From an uncultured Butyricicoccus sp. (lineage in GTDB: Bacteria; Bacillota; Clostridia; Oscillospirales; Butyricicoccaceae): a DNA stretch of 5,025 nt. Shown here in pieces: positions 5,022 to 5,025 of this stretch; the first letter of the stretch is position 1; every line of letters begins with the position of its first letter. The stretch is from NCBI GenBank assembly GCA_947575935.1, contig CANPPM010000212.1, forward strand, positions 1-5,025. The letters run 5' to 3'. The position numbers and the translations under genes are program-made. The notes beneath the pieces are model-generated. The model was not told the DNA's origin and did not search any database. It saw only the letters and a list, made by a program, of their open reading frames with translations.

Positions 5022-5025
5022 CTGT

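Overview
The window reads as chromosomal DNA from a Gram-positive member of the Bacillota, most likely a gut-type clostridium of moderate G+C content. The basis is strong AGGAGG-type ribosome binding sites, sigma-A promoters with near-consensus -35 and -10 boxes, compact intrinsic terminators, a 3D-domain cell-wall protein and a clostridial-type CsoR/CopA/CopZ copper module. The species cannot be fixed from the sequence alone.

Layout. Positions 1-341 hold no convincing gene. They contain several hairpins, the intrinsic terminator of the copper operon (244-276) and an 11-bp inverted repeat that brackets this terminator. Positions 342-3136 (minus strand) are a two-gene copper-efflux operon: a Cu(I)-exporting P1B-type ATPase (copA) with a CopZ-like metal-binding domain fused to its C-terminus, followed by the copper-sensing repressor csoR with a 4-base GTGA overlap. 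Positions 3137-3533 are a divergent control region. It carries a TTGACA-17-TATTAT promoter, a CsoR-type operator (ACCCC-N7-GGGGT) and a strong ribosome binding site for the copper operon, and an extended -10 promoter plus a leader of about 165 nt for the gene to the right. Positions 3534-3980 (plus) encode a Fur/Zur-family metalloregulator. A strong terminator at 4051-4080 with U-tracts on both sides lies between it and the convergent 3D-domain protein (4260-4733, minus). The 3D gene has its own promoter at 4841-4869, but its signal-peptide region is in a different reading frame from the 3D domain. A minus-strand terminator at 4990-5021 probably ends a gene lying beyond the right edge.

How it works together. 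In the expected model, CsoR blocks the copper promoter by binding just downstream of the transcription start. Cu(I) binding releases it, and the cell then makes the exporter and more CsoR, giving a self-limiting loop. Inside copA there is an in-frame ATG preceded by a good ribosome binding site exactly at the start of the CopZ-like domain. One gene could therefore yield both the pump with a tethered chaperone domain and a free 69-residue chaperone. The Fur-family gene is transcribed separately and its metal is not determined by the sequence.

The most noteworthy points are the copA-copZ fusion with its retained internal start, the frame break in the 3D protein's signal peptide, a good promoter sitting directly in front of the 4051 terminator (possible very short RNA), and the unexplained structured region at the left edge.
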